NCBI RefSeq assembly: GCF_000613845.1 | Contig: NZ_BAJT01000008.1 | Coordinates: 1 to 64,000 of the forward strand | Origin: Asaia astilbis JCM 15831 | Lineage (GTDB): Bacteria; Pseudomonadota; Alphaproteobacteria; Acetobacterales; Acetobacteraceae | Direction: 5' to 3' | DNA: 64,000 nt | Part shown: positions 29,047 to 37,500 of the stretch, piece by piece | Position numbering within the stretch: the first letter of the stretch is position 1 | Layout of the letters: the number at the start of each line of letters is the position of its first letter | Notes under the pieces: generated by a model | What the model saw: the letters and a program-made list of their open reading frames with translations, nothing else | What the model was told of the DNA's origin: nothing | The model's database searches: none | Made by a program: the position numbers and the translations under genes

Positions 29047-30873
29047 ATGGATCATTCTTCCCAGCACAGAGCGCAATCCGACCACAGCGCTTCTTTCCAG
29101 TCCTTCGCAGCGCGGCCCAAGCTGGACCGTATTTTCAACGACCCGGATGGCGTGATCGAAGACGGTGCGCGCGGTGCGCTTCTTGCGCATCCGGACATCA
29201 TTGCCAGAACGTCCAATCCGCGGGTCGTCAAGCGCGCCCAGACTACAGGGCGTCGTAAAGTGGGTGTGATAACCGGGGGCGGTTCAGGACATGAGCCAGC
29301 CTTCCTTGGATATGTCGGCAAGGGTCTGCTCGACTCAGTCGCGATTGGCGAAATCTTCTCGTCGCCGACCGCCGTCAGCTTTCTCGATGCGATGCGTGAG
29401 GCCGACAAGGGTGCGGGCGTGGCGTGCCTTTTCGGCAATTATGCCGGTGATACGATGAATGTCCGCATGGCTGTCCGGGACGCCCAGCAGGCGGGGATCA
29501 AGGTCGAGACAGTCGTTGCGACCGATGATGTGGCCTCGGCTCCCGCCAGCGAAGCGGATCGCCGTCGCGGCGTTGCTGGCGAGATCCTGATGTGGAAAGC
29601 GGCAGGTGCGCGCGCTGAGGAAGGGGGCGCGCTCGACGAGGTGATCGCTGTCGCCCGCAAGGCCATTGCCAATACGCGCTCCATAGGTGTGGGTCTCACG
29701 CCATGCACCATCGTTGCCAATGGTCATCCGAACTTCGCCATTGAGCTTGGCAAGATGGAGGTCGGCATCGGCCATCACGGCGAACCGGGTGTTTCGGTGC
29801 AGGAGCTCGGTCGCTCACGCGACATCGCGAAGCTGATGCTGGACTATGTCCTGCCAGACCTGCCTTTCACTAAGGGCGACCGCGTGACGGTACTGCTCTC
29901 GGGTCTCGGCGCGACGCCGGTCATCGAGCTTTACGTGCTTTACGCCGACGTTGCCGACATCCTGAGAGACAAGGGCATCGAAGTCGCTCATCGCTTCGTC
30001 GGTAATCTCTTCACCTCGCTGGAGATGAAGGGGGCGACGCTGACGTTGATGAAGACCGATGACGAACTCGACCGCCTTATGGGCGCACCCGCTGAATCGA
30101 TCGGTCTGGTGCGCGTGGGGGCCGAGGCGCAGGGCGTATCAGCCGTCGAAGCGCCTGAAGTCAGAGCCGAGCCCGTTGAAGAACGGAGCGAGACGAGTGC
30201 TGGCGAGAGATACGTTCCCAAAAAAGGCGTGCCCGTTTCCGAGACGACGCCGGTCGTCCCGGCGCTGGTCGACGCGATCGTCAAGGCACGTGACTGGCTG
30301 AGCGAGATCGACGGCAGGATCGGTGATGGGGATCACGGGATCAACATGGCCAAGGGTTTCGCTCGATGCGGCGAGGCTCTCGGCGCCACGCCACCGGTCA
30401 TGGAAAAGGGACTCGCCATGCTGTCTGACTCCCTGATGGCCGGGATCGGCGGCTCGATGGGCCCGCTTTACGGTCGCTTCTTCGAGGGCATGGCCGCCCC
30501 ATTACAGGGCGTCGCATTCCTCGATGGCAAGCTTTTCGGCCAGATGCTCGATGGGGCTCTTGCCGGGATCAACAGTCTCGGTAACGCCCGTGTCGGCGAC
30601 AAGACGCTCATCGATACCCTGCAGCCAGCTGTGGAGGCGTTTCATCAGGCCTTGAAGGACGGAAAGTCGTTCGACCAGGCGCTGGCGGCGATGTCGGAGG
30701 CCGCAGAGCGCGGTCGCGATTCAACAGTGGATTTGGTTGCCCGTATCGGCCGTGCCAGCCGTCTGGGTGAGCGCTCGCGTGGCGTGCTCGATGCCGGAGC
30801 GACGTCCTGCTGCCTGATTTTACAGACCCTTGCAAAAGAGCTTGAGGCCCCGGCGCGCAAGCACAGCGCCTGA
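29047..30873 (+). CDS. DhaK-DhaL fused dihydroxyacetone/erythrulose kinase
   Basis: 608 aa from ATG 29047. The DhaK domain spans about residues 10-360: KVGVITGGGSGHEPAFLGYVGKG, ACLFGNYAGDTMN, and the substrate-binding His in GIGHHGEPGV. After a linker rich in Glu and Ser, the DhaL ATP domain spans about 405-605: DGRIGDGDHGINMAKGF (Mg-binding Asp residues) and SDSLMAGIGGSMGPLYGRFFEG. The fused ATP-dependent layout matches DHA kinases and the D-/L-erythrulose kinases (DerK/LerK) described in mycobacterial tetritol pathways. The threitol-type dehydrogenase 28 bp downstream makes erythrulose the more likely substrate. The long inverted repeat upstream may regulate the pair. Confidence 0.88.
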   Translation: MDHSSQHRAQSDHSASFQSFAARPKLDRIFNDPDGVIEDGARGALLAHPDIIARTSNPRVVKRAQTTGRRKVGVITGGGSGHEPAFLGYVGKGLLDSVAIGEIFSSPTAVSFLDAMREADKGAGVACLFGNYAGDTMNVRMAVRDAQQAGIKVETVVATDDVASAPASEADRRRGVAGEILMWKAAGARAEEGGALDEVIAVARKAIANTRSIGVGLTPCTIVANGHPNFAIELGKMEVGIGHHGEPGVSVQELGRSRDIAKLMLDYVLPDLPFTKGDRVTVLLSGLGATPVIELYVLYADVADILRDKGIEVAHRFVGNLFTSLEMKGATLTLMKTDDELDRLMGAPAESIGLVRVGAEAQGVSAVEAPEVRAEPVEERSETSAGERYVPKKGVPVSETTPVVPALVDAIVKARDWLSEIDGRIGDGDHGINMAKGFARCGEALGATPPVMEKGLAMLSDSLMAGIGGSMGPLYGRFFEGMAAPLQGVAFLDGKLFGQMLDGALAGINSLGNARVGDKTLIDTLQPAVEAFHQALKDGKSFDQALAAMSEAAERGRDSTVDLVARIGRASRLGERSRGVLDAGATSCCLILQTLAKELEAPARKHSA

Positions 30874-30901
30874 TCAGCCTCATTTCTGGAAAGACAAGAC
30901 C

Positions 30902-32029
30902 ATGAATAAAATCGTCACACCCGATATGGGCGCTCTGCAACAGGAAGCAGCGAGCGTGACCTTGCCGAGCCGCATGCAGGCCGTTGTTGCCTACGAGCCC
31001 GGAGATTATCGCTGGGAAGAGGTGGATGTCCCTCGCGCTGGCCCCGATGACATCATTATCGAAGTCGAGGCCGTTGGCATCTGCGCCGGTGACATCAAGT
31101 GCTTCCTCGGGGCGCCGTCCTTCTGGGGCGATAAGGAGCAGCCCCGCTACGTGAAGCCGCCGATGATCCCGGGTCATGAATTTGTCGGTCGCGCTGTCGA
31201 GATCGGAGAGAACTTGCGCAGCCAGTACACGCTCGGTGACCGGCTGATTAGCGAGCAGATCGTTCCCTGCGATGAGTGTCGCTATTGCAAGGGTGGTCAG
31301 TATTGGATGTGCGAGCGGCACGATCTTTATGGCTTCCAGAACAACACCAACGGCGCCATGGCAAAATACATGCGCTTCCCCAAAACATCGCGCACTCATC
31401 GTGTTCCCGAGAATATGCCGCTCGACGCTGCGGCTTTGATCGAGCCCTATGCCTGTTCCGTTCACGCAGTGAACCGCGCCAATATCCAGTTGGATGATGT
31501 TGTCGTTTTAGCTGGTGCTGGCACGCTGGGTCTCGGCATGGTAGGCGCGGCGCGTCTAAAAAACCCGAGCACGCTGATCGTGCTCGACACCAAGCAGGAT
31601 CGTCTCGATCTGGCTCGAAAATTCGGGGCGGATCTCGTGATGAACCCGCTTGAGGAGGATGTTGTCGCCAAGGTGAAAGAGCTGACAGGCGGCTATGGAT
31701 GCGATGTCTATATCGAGGCAACGGGGCACCCGTCGAGCGTGCGTCAGGGTTTGCATATGATCCGCAAGCTCGGTCGTTTTGTCGAGTTCAGTGTGTTCGG
31801 TGATGAAGTGACCTGTGACTGGTCCATCATTTCAGACCGGAAAGAGCTGGATGTCCTCGGCTCGCATCTCGGCCCGTATTGTTATCCCTTTACCATCGCG
31901 GCGATTGCCGATGGCCGTCTGCCGGTCGAGGGCGTGGTGACCCATACTTTGCCTTTGAGTCAGTGGAAGGAAGGGTTCGACCTGATGAAGAAGGGCGACA
32001 AATCGATCAAGACGGTTCTGATTCCGTAA
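30902..32029 (+). CDS. Zinc-dependent medium-chain alcohol dehydrogenase, erythritol/L-threitol dehydrogenase type
   Basis: 375 aa. The Zn-ADH pattern is complete: VGICAGDIKCF (catalytic Cys region), PPMIPGHEFVGRAVEIG (GHE), the structural zinc Cys cluster CDECRYCKGGQYWMCERH, and the Rossmann segment VVLAGAGTLGLGMVGAARL. The long N-terminus and the FLGAPSFWGDKEQPRYVKPP insertion are features I associate with the EltD/L-threitol dehydrogenase group. It oxidises a tetritol to erythrulose with NAD. It forms a two-gene unit with the kinase upstream and is followed by a strong terminator. Substrate is assigned from resemblance and context only. Confidence 0.85.
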   Translation: MNKIVTPDMGALQQEAASVTLPSRMQAVVAYEPGDYRWEEVDVPRAGPDDIIIEVEAVGICAGDIKCFLGAPSFWGDKEQPRYVKPPMIPGHEFVGRAVEIGENLRSQYTLGDRLISEQIVPCDECRYCKGGQYWMCERHDLYGFQNNTNGAMAKYMRFPKTSRTHRVPENMPLDAAALIEPYACSVHAVNRANIQLDDVVVLAGAGTLGLGMVGAARLKNPSTLIVLDTKQDRLDLARKFGADLVMNPLEEDVVAKVKELTGGYGCDVYIEATGHPSSVRQGLHMIRKLGRFVEFSVFGDEVTCDWSIISDRKELDVLGSHLGPYCYPFTIAAIADGRLPVEGVVTHTLPLSQWKEGFDLMKKGDKSIKTVLIP

Positions 32030-32050
32030 GATTGCGTACGCTTCAGTGTC

Positions 32051-32083
32051 GAAAGGCGGCTTTGAAAAGGTCGCCTTTCTTTG
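32051..32083 (+). terminator. Rho-independent terminator after the threitol dehydrogenase
   Basis: GAAAGGCG (32051-32058) pairs with CGCCTTTC (32072-32079) across a 13-nt loop, and a short T-rich tail follows. It is 20 bp past the dehydrogenase stop. Confidence 0.75.
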
Positions 32084-32331
32084 TCAGATCGCGTCTTCGA
32101 GACGAGGTCTCGCCACGTCTTTGAGCCGGATGTCTTACTCGCGTCATCCGCCGGAAATCTGGTCATTAGGGTCGAGTACGGTGCATCCGCTGCGCCGCTG
32201 TCTCTCGCGGCGTTCTGGGGAAATGATTGTTCAATCGTAACAGACAAAGCGTTACAAGAAGATCGATCTCTGGAAAAGGCAACAAACCGGTGTCATAGCC
32301 CCGGCCTGTCATGGACCGAGGAGGCAGACCG

Positions 32332-33672
32332 ATGACAGGAAGTGTCCGTGGTGTTCTGACAATGGCACCGGTTTTTTTCTTGATGGTGTTTGTCTCGGCC
32401 TGCCGTCCTGCCCTTGCCGGTACAGGCAAGGTTCTGCCGGTTCTCTCCGCCTTGCGCGATAAAGGTGTTACGCTCCACCTGCAGAACACGAACGAGATGC
32501 AGGCTATGCTTTCTGATCCCGACCCATCTCTGAAAAAGGGCGTCGGCAATGTTGGGATTGTCACTTATGGCGCGGACATAGACTGGGAGCGTCTGGCGGG
32601 AATGTCAGGCGTCACAACCCATATCGTTCTCGCCAGCGGTTATGGTGCCACGACAAGCCGCAAATTCGGCGATCATCTGACGCCGAGCCAGGCGACCTAT
32701 GGCGGTGTCGGCAATGTCGTCATTCATCTTGTCTCGGCCTATATCGAGCGATCCCTTTTCTATGACCGCGTTAATGCAGCGGTCGGGCGTATGACGTTTC
32801 TATCCGACTTCTCTGCGAACCCGCTTTACTGCAACTTCATGAGTGCAGCGTTCTGCGGTAATCCTCGGGCGGCGAGCGATAACACGGCTCATGCAGCGTT
32901 TCCGACGGCGACATGGGGCGCGCGGTTCAAAGTCGAGATCGCCGAGGCGCTCAAGCTCCAGTCCGGCGTCTATCTCACACAGGCAGGAACCCAGTATGCG
33001 CTGTCGCAGATGCGCAGCGGCTTCAAATTCAATGGCGCGACGATCGATGGGGCCGCCATACCGCTCGAACTCGCCTGGGAGCCGCGGGCAGGGAGAGGGG
33101 GCACCCTGCCGGGGCATTATAAAATCGGGTTCGTTTATGACACAGCGCCCCATACCAGCTTGTTCGAGGATCATGACGGTGAGATCCTTGGGGTGACCGA
33201 TGCGCCAGCCCGCGTCGTCAACGGCTCATGGGCAACATGGATACTGGCTGACCAGCAGGTGATCCGTTTCCCGGGGCGTGGCCCCGATGCCGGGGTGACG
33301 GTGCTTGTCAGTGCCTACTGGAACAACCCACGCACGGCGCTTCGCGCGACCCAGTATTCATTCGGCGTGATGGTCCAGGGGCTTTTCCGGCAACGCCCTC
33401 GGGACAGGTTCGCAGTCAATCTGGCTTACACACGTATCGCTCATCATGTGACGCGAGCACAGCGTCATCATGCAAGGCTGCACAGGGGCGGGAGTGGCCT
33501 GCCCCCGATCGTGCAGGAAGACGGACTGATTCTCGAAATCCTCTATCAGATTCATGTGATGCACGGCATGACGCTGGCCCCGGACCTGCAATATTATGTC
33601 AATCCCAACGCGCAAAAATCGTTGCCCGATCAGCTCATGCTCGGCGTCAAAACCCAGATCGAGTTCATCTGA
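32332..33672 (+). CDS. OprB-family carbohydrate-selective porin
   Basis: 446 aa from ATG 32332, preceded by GAGGAGG. A signal peptide (VLTMAPVFFLMVFVSACRPALAG) is followed by the OprB barrel: GVTLHLQNTNEMQAML, VGNVGIVTYGADIDWERLAG, FYDRVNAAVGRMTFLSDFSANPLYCNFMSAAFCGNPRA, and the C-terminal AGLLDPDLQYYVNP-like segment (MTLAPDLQYYVNPNAQ), ending TQIEFI. Two Cys residues lie in the conserved loop CNFMSAAFCGNP. OprB porins admit glucose and other sugars or polyols in the outer membrane. It lies after the terminator of the tetritol genes, so it is transcribed separately but may serve the same diet. Confidence 0.9.
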   Translation: MTGSVRGVLTMAPVFFLMVFVSACRPALAGTGKVLPVLSALRDKGVTLHLQNTNEMQAMLSDPDPSLKKGVGNVGIVTYGADIDWERLAGMSGVTTHIVLASGYGATTSRKFGDHLTPSQATYGGVGNVVIHLVSAYIERSLFYDRVNAAVGRMTFLSDFSANPLYCNFMSAAFCGNPRAASDNTAHAAFPTATWGARFKVEIAEALKLQSGVYLTQAGTQYALSQMRSGFKFNGATIDGAAIPLELAWEPRAGRGGTLPGHYKIGFVYDTAPHTSLFEDHDGEILGVTDAPARVVNGSWATWILADQQVIRFPGRGPDAGVTVLVSAYWNNPRTALRATQYSFGVMVQGLFRQRPRDRFAVNLAYTRIAHHVTRAQRHHARLHRGGSGLPPIVQEDGLILEILYQIHVMHGMTLAPDLQYYVNPNAQKSLPDQLMLGVKTQIEFI

Positions 33673-33946
33673 TCCTGTCGCAGTCTCCGTATTTTCAGGC
33701 GGAACACAGACGCGGTGCGTGTCATAAAAGGCACAGTTTCGGTCCGAGTTAAGAAAGATTTTAAGAATCGTTTGCATCTGAGCGTAACATGACGGTAACA
33801 CCGCCGGCGAAGACAATCTTGGTGCATGCCATGTAATTCTTTGTCTCTATCTTCATGATTTGGAGAGGAGGTGGAATGATTACAAAACATTTCCGAGTTA
33901 TAGTTGAATTGTTTTCGGATTTGAAACCAGAACAGTGGTGAAATCT

Positions 33947-36274
33947 ATGCCAGAAGATTACGGATCTCGTCTCGTGCCTCAATCTCGTCATGAAGAAACA
34001 GGGTCTTCATCTCGTGATACATCGAGAAAGCAGAAACGGCTTCTTCTTCTGGCCTTGACCGCGGGTGTTGGCCTAGGCAGCGCAGAAGAGGCTGAGGCTC
34101 AGGAAGCGGCCTCAACCGAGACAAAGGCCTCTGAGAGCAGCTCGATGCAGTTGCCTGCCGTGAAGGTGCATGGCGCAACGCCCACCAACACGATGAACAC
34201 CAATACGACGTCGCTCGATATCGGTCGTATGCCTGCTACGGTGCGTGAAACTCCGCAGACGGTCAGCGTCGTGCCGAAAAAGCTGATCGAGGAGCAGCGT
34301 GTGTTCACGCTCGATCAGGCGCTCTCCAACGTGCCGGGGATCACCATGTCTGCCGGTGAGGGGAATGGTGGCATGAGCGGTGACCAGTTTCGTATTCGTG
34401 GCCAGCAGGCCCGTGGCGATATTTACGAAGACGGTCTGCGCGACTTTGGCAATTACACGCGCGACGTGTTCAACGTCGAAAGCGTCGAGGTCGTCAAAGG
34501 CCCCTCGGGTCAGTATTTCGGTGCGGGCAATGTGGGTGGTGTGATCAATCAGACTCTTAAAAAAGCCCATCTCGGCAAGTCTTTTGACGCCGATCAGTCA
34601 GTCGGCAGCGGGATGCTTTACCGTGGGACGGCTGACGCAAACTATGAGATCAACTCCCATACCGCGCTGCGTGTGAACGGTATGTATAACAAGCAAATGA
34701 TGGCCGATCGCAATAACGTCCGCACCGATCGCTACGGCGCAGCTGCAGATCTTGGTGTTGGTCTTGGCACCAAAAATGTCTGGCATCTGAATTATCAGTG
34801 GTTGGGCAGCCGTGGTCGCCCCGATTATGGTGTGCCGATGATCCAGATCGGGGGTATTTCCCGTCCGATCACTGAATACGGTCTTCCCCGCGACACAAAC
34901 TATTCGCGCAACTTCGATCGTGACCGTGGAAATGTCCACATGGTGACGTCCAAGTTCTCGTCAGAGATCGCCAAATGGCTGACCTTGTCGAACGATACGC
35001 GCTACTCACATTATACGCGTGATTTCGCTGCGACGAACCCGGCCGGCTGCACCGGCGCCTGTGCAACCGCGTTCTTGGCCGGGAAAAACCCGCCTCTGAC
35101 TTATGGCGCCGGCGGTGGCATGGCCTATGAGCAGGCTGGCTGGGGCGTTCAGAACGTCACCATGGGCCATTCCCGATTCAAGACAGGCTTCCTGCGTCAC
35201 GATGTCCGCGCCGGTGTGGATATCAATTACACCAAAGACAATCGCGCCTACGGTACCTACGTCAACCGGAGCAACAACCAGTCGATCCGGACGCCGCAAT
35301 TCGAGTACCCGGGCACCGACATCACCTATCCGACCTCAGGCAACCGCACGTCCGATTTCCGGGACGTAGGACTGTTCCTCGCGGACAAGATCAATCTGAC
35401 GAAGCAACTCTCCGTTTACGGCACGGTACGCTGGGATAGCTATCATTCGACTTATTGGAGCGCATTGACACCGGCACAGGGCGTTCAGAAGCAGGACACG
35501 AACAAGTTCAGTCCCTCTGCCAGCATCATGTATGAGCCGTTCGAAAATACGACGTTCTACTTCACCTATGCGCAGTCCTATAAGCCTGTCGGTACGGATG
35601 TGTCCTCTCAGACTGCGAGCAATGCGTCGATTGGCGACGTGCCGCTCAACGGACGCGATCTCAAGCCGCAGCGCAGTGATCTGTATGAGCTTGGGGGCAA
35701 GGCTGACTTCCTGAACAAGAAACTCGGTGTTACGGCAGCGATCTTCCAGATCGAGCAGAATAACTCTTTCACCGTGGACGATTTCGGACAGATCATCACA
35801 GGCTTCCAAGATGCCGGTTCGGGCCGACGGACGCGCGGTCTTGAGGTGAGTGCGACCGGCAAGATCACTAATGAATGGGAGATCTATGGATCCTACGCCT
35901 ATATGGGCGGCAAGGTGACGCATAGCGCCAATTATGGAGGTAACAAGGCACCTCAGCTGCCGCATAACAGCCTGTCAGTCTGGAGCACCTATAATCTTTC
36001 GCGTCTGATCCTGAAGCCCAGCCAAGGCAAGCTGCAAGCCGGTGGTGGTGTGCAGTATTCGTCCGGTTACTGGACGAATGAAGCCAATACAGCGCGTATG
36101 CCGGACAATGTCTCTTTGAACATGATGGCATCCTATGACTATGATCGCTACCATGTGCAGTTTAATGCCAATAATCTGACCAATAATCTGAACTACGCGT
36201 CTGCGTTCTCCGGATCGCGCGCTGTGCCGCTCTCGGGCCGTACCTTCATGGGAACGATCGGGTTGCGCTTCTAA
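33947..36274 (+). CDS. TonB-dependent catecholate-type siderophore receptor (Fiu/FcuA-like)
   Basis: 775 aa from ATG 33947 (GTG 33935 is also in frame). It has a long N-terminal leader (RKQKRLLLLALTAGVGLGSAEEAEA signal), then the plug domain (RETPQTVSVVPKKLIEEQRVFTLDQALSNVPGIT; QFRIRGQQARGDIYEDGLRDFGNYTRDVFNVESVEVVKGPSGQYFG) and a 22-strand barrel (GTVRWDSYHSTYW; FFYFTYAQSYKPV-type segment; YELGGKADFLNKKLGVTAAIFQIEQNN). The C-terminus is SGRTFMGTIGLRF with terminal Phe. The receptor imports ferric siderophores with TonB-ExbBD energy. The Sel1 gene directly downstream matches the PiuA/Fiu neighbourhood. Confidence 0.92.
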   Translation: MPEDYGSRLVPQSRHEETGSSSRDTSRKQKRLLLLALTAGVGLGSAEEAEAQEAASTETKASESSSMQLPAVKVHGATPTNTMNTNTTSLDIGRMPATVRETPQTVSVVPKKLIEEQRVFTLDQALSNVPGITMSAGEGNGGMSGDQFRIRGQQARGDIYEDGLRDFGNYTRDVFNVESVEVVKGPSGQYFGAGNVGGVINQTLKKAHLGKSFDADQSVGSGMLYRGTADANYEINSHTALRVNGMYNKQMMADRNNVRTDRYGAAADLGVGLGTKNVWHLNYQWLGSRGRPDYGVPMIQIGGISRPITEYGLPRDTNYSRNFDRDRGNVHMVTSKFSSEIAKWLTLSNDTRYSHYTRDFAATNPAGCTGACATAFLAGKNPPLTYGAGGGMAYEQAGWGVQNVTMGHSRFKTGFLRHDVRAGVDINYTKDNRAYGTYVNRSNNQSIRTPQFEYPGTDITYPTSGNRTSDFRDVGLFLADKINLTKQLSVYGTVRWDSYHSTYWSALTPAQGVQKQDTNKFSPSASIMYEPFENTTFYFTYAQSYKPVGTDVSSQTASNASIGDVPLNGRDLKPQRSDLYELGGKADFLNKKLGVTAAIFQIEQNNSFTVDDFGQIITGFQDAGSGRRTRGLEVSATGKITNEWEIYGSYAYMGGKVTHSANYGGNKAPQLPHNSLSVWSTYNLSRLILKPSQGKLQAGGGVQYSSGYWTNEANTARMPDNVSLNMMASYDYDRYHVQFNANNLTNNLNYASAFSGSRAVPLSGRTFMGTIGLRF

Positions 36275-36410
36275 GATCCGATTTAAAGAGGCGGAGGAGA
36301 GCCTGAACTTTCCTTTGCCTCAAAAGGGTACCTTGATACGCCCTTTAGTCCAGCCGGCACATTCGCAGGGTCTGGCCTTGGGCGTATTTTTTTGAGGCTC
36401 TTGCCGATCA

Positions 36411-36923
36411 ATGTCACCTCCTTCCTCGCTTCCTGCCTTGGATGAGCGTCTTCAAGCCGAGCTGTATCTTGCACAGTGGCATCTAGATCGCGGTGCATTG
36501 CGGGAAGCCTACGCTCTTTTTCTAAAGGCAGCCCAGTCGCAGCATCCTGTTGCGCTCAATATGCTGGGGCGTGCTTATGAGCGAGGTTGGGGCGTCGTGC
36601 GAGATGTCACCCTTGCGCGGAACCTGTTCGAAGCAGCTTCAGAAGGCGGGGAGGGCTGGGCCTTTTATAATCTCGCCGATCTCTATCTGACTGGTGACGG
36701 CGTCGTCCGTGACAGAGTCCAAGCTCATGCTCTTTATGTCGAGGCGGCACGACGGGGTATCGGCAAGGCGTTCAATATGCTTGGCCTGCTCAGCGAAGAG
36801 GGATTTGGCTCTCTTCTACCCAGCCAAAACGACGCCCGCGCCTATTTCGAAGCGGGGAGTGCTTGCGGTGACAAGGCTGCGAAGGTCAATCTTGAGAGAA
36901 TGAGAGTGCGAGCGCTGCTCTGA
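36411..36923 (+). CDS. Sel1-repeat (SLR/TPR-like) protein linked to the siderophore receptor
   Basis: 170 aa with at least three Sel1-like repeats: LNMLGRAYERGWGVVRDVTLARNLFEAASEGG, FYNLADLYLTGDGVVRDRVQAHALYVEAARRG and FNMLGLLSEEGFGSLLPSQNDARAYFEAGSACGD. There is no signal peptide, so it is likely cytoplasmic. Sel1 proteins accompany PiuC/PiuA-type loci in pseudomonads. Its position 137 bp downstream of the Fiu-like receptor on the same strand repeats that arrangement, with the hydroxylase gene relocated. Confidence 0.85.
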   Translation: MSPPSSLPALDERLQAELYLAQWHLDRGALREAYALFLKAAQSQHPVALNMLGRAYERGWGVVRDVTLARNLFEAASEGGEGWAFYNLADLYLTGDGVVRDRVQAHALYVEAARRGIGKAFNMLGLLSEEGFGSLLPSQNDARAYFEAGSACGDKAAKVNLERMRVRALL

Positions 36924-36938
36924 GCAACAGTGCAGCGC

Positions 36939-37223
36939 TCAGTTGACCGAAGCTTCCTTGCGTTCGCCCATGGCGAAGGCTTTCAGGATCGATTCAGCCA
37001 AAAGCTTGGCCGCCTTAGGTGTCAGTCTGAGATGGGCTGTCGGCGCGATAACGATTTCGTTGCCGTGAGGTCGTTCTGCAGCGAGGGTGACTGTGATGAT
37101 GCCGCCAACATGCCCGTAGACCGGGACATTATCTGCGAAAATAATTGGAGCAGATTCGGCGTTAAGTGAAGCGATACCTTGCGCGATCTGGTGCAGGATC
37201 TTGTCTGAATTGTTGTCTGCCAT
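36939..37223 (-). CDS. Conserved-looking hypothetical protein (94 aa)
   Basis: 94 aa, convergent with the Sel1 gene. It reads MADNNSDKILHQIAQGI, then PIIFADNVPVYGHVGGIITVTLAAERP, then NEIVIAPTAHLRLTPKAAKLLAESILKAF. A beta-rich core followed by a helix (MSP-like AHLRLTPKAAKLLAESI) loosely resembles DUF3467-type proteins, which I cannot confirm. No signal or TM segments. Function unknown. Confidence 0.55.
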   Translation of the reverse strand: MADNNSDKILHQIAQGIASLNAESAPIIFADNVPVYGHVGGIITVTLAAERPHGNEIVIAPTAHLRLTPKAAKLLAESILKAFAMGERKEASVN

Positions 37224-37500
37224 TTGCAGAATGCCTTTGGATAGTGAGGTAGATGCTGCCGGATCACAATGAGAATGTCACAATGAGAAGCGGCTCACAA
37301 GTTTCGTGCATGAATGGCGGATGTGAACGAACATCCTTGGCCCTGCGCGGTAGTCCATACGTGACCTGTTCGGCATTCGACAAGGCCGAGTTTGTTGGAT
37401 ATCTTTAATGTTATGTTAACGAATGATGTCAAGCATGCTTTTTGCACGGTAGGAAGTCGGCATTTTACCCTGGATCGAGCAAGCCTTTCCTGCCCCCCTG

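Noticed and set aside
28699-29190. Minus-strand 163-aa frame upstream of the DhaKL kinase
   Set aside because: Half of it is antisense to the kinase, with no recognisable motif or ribosome site.
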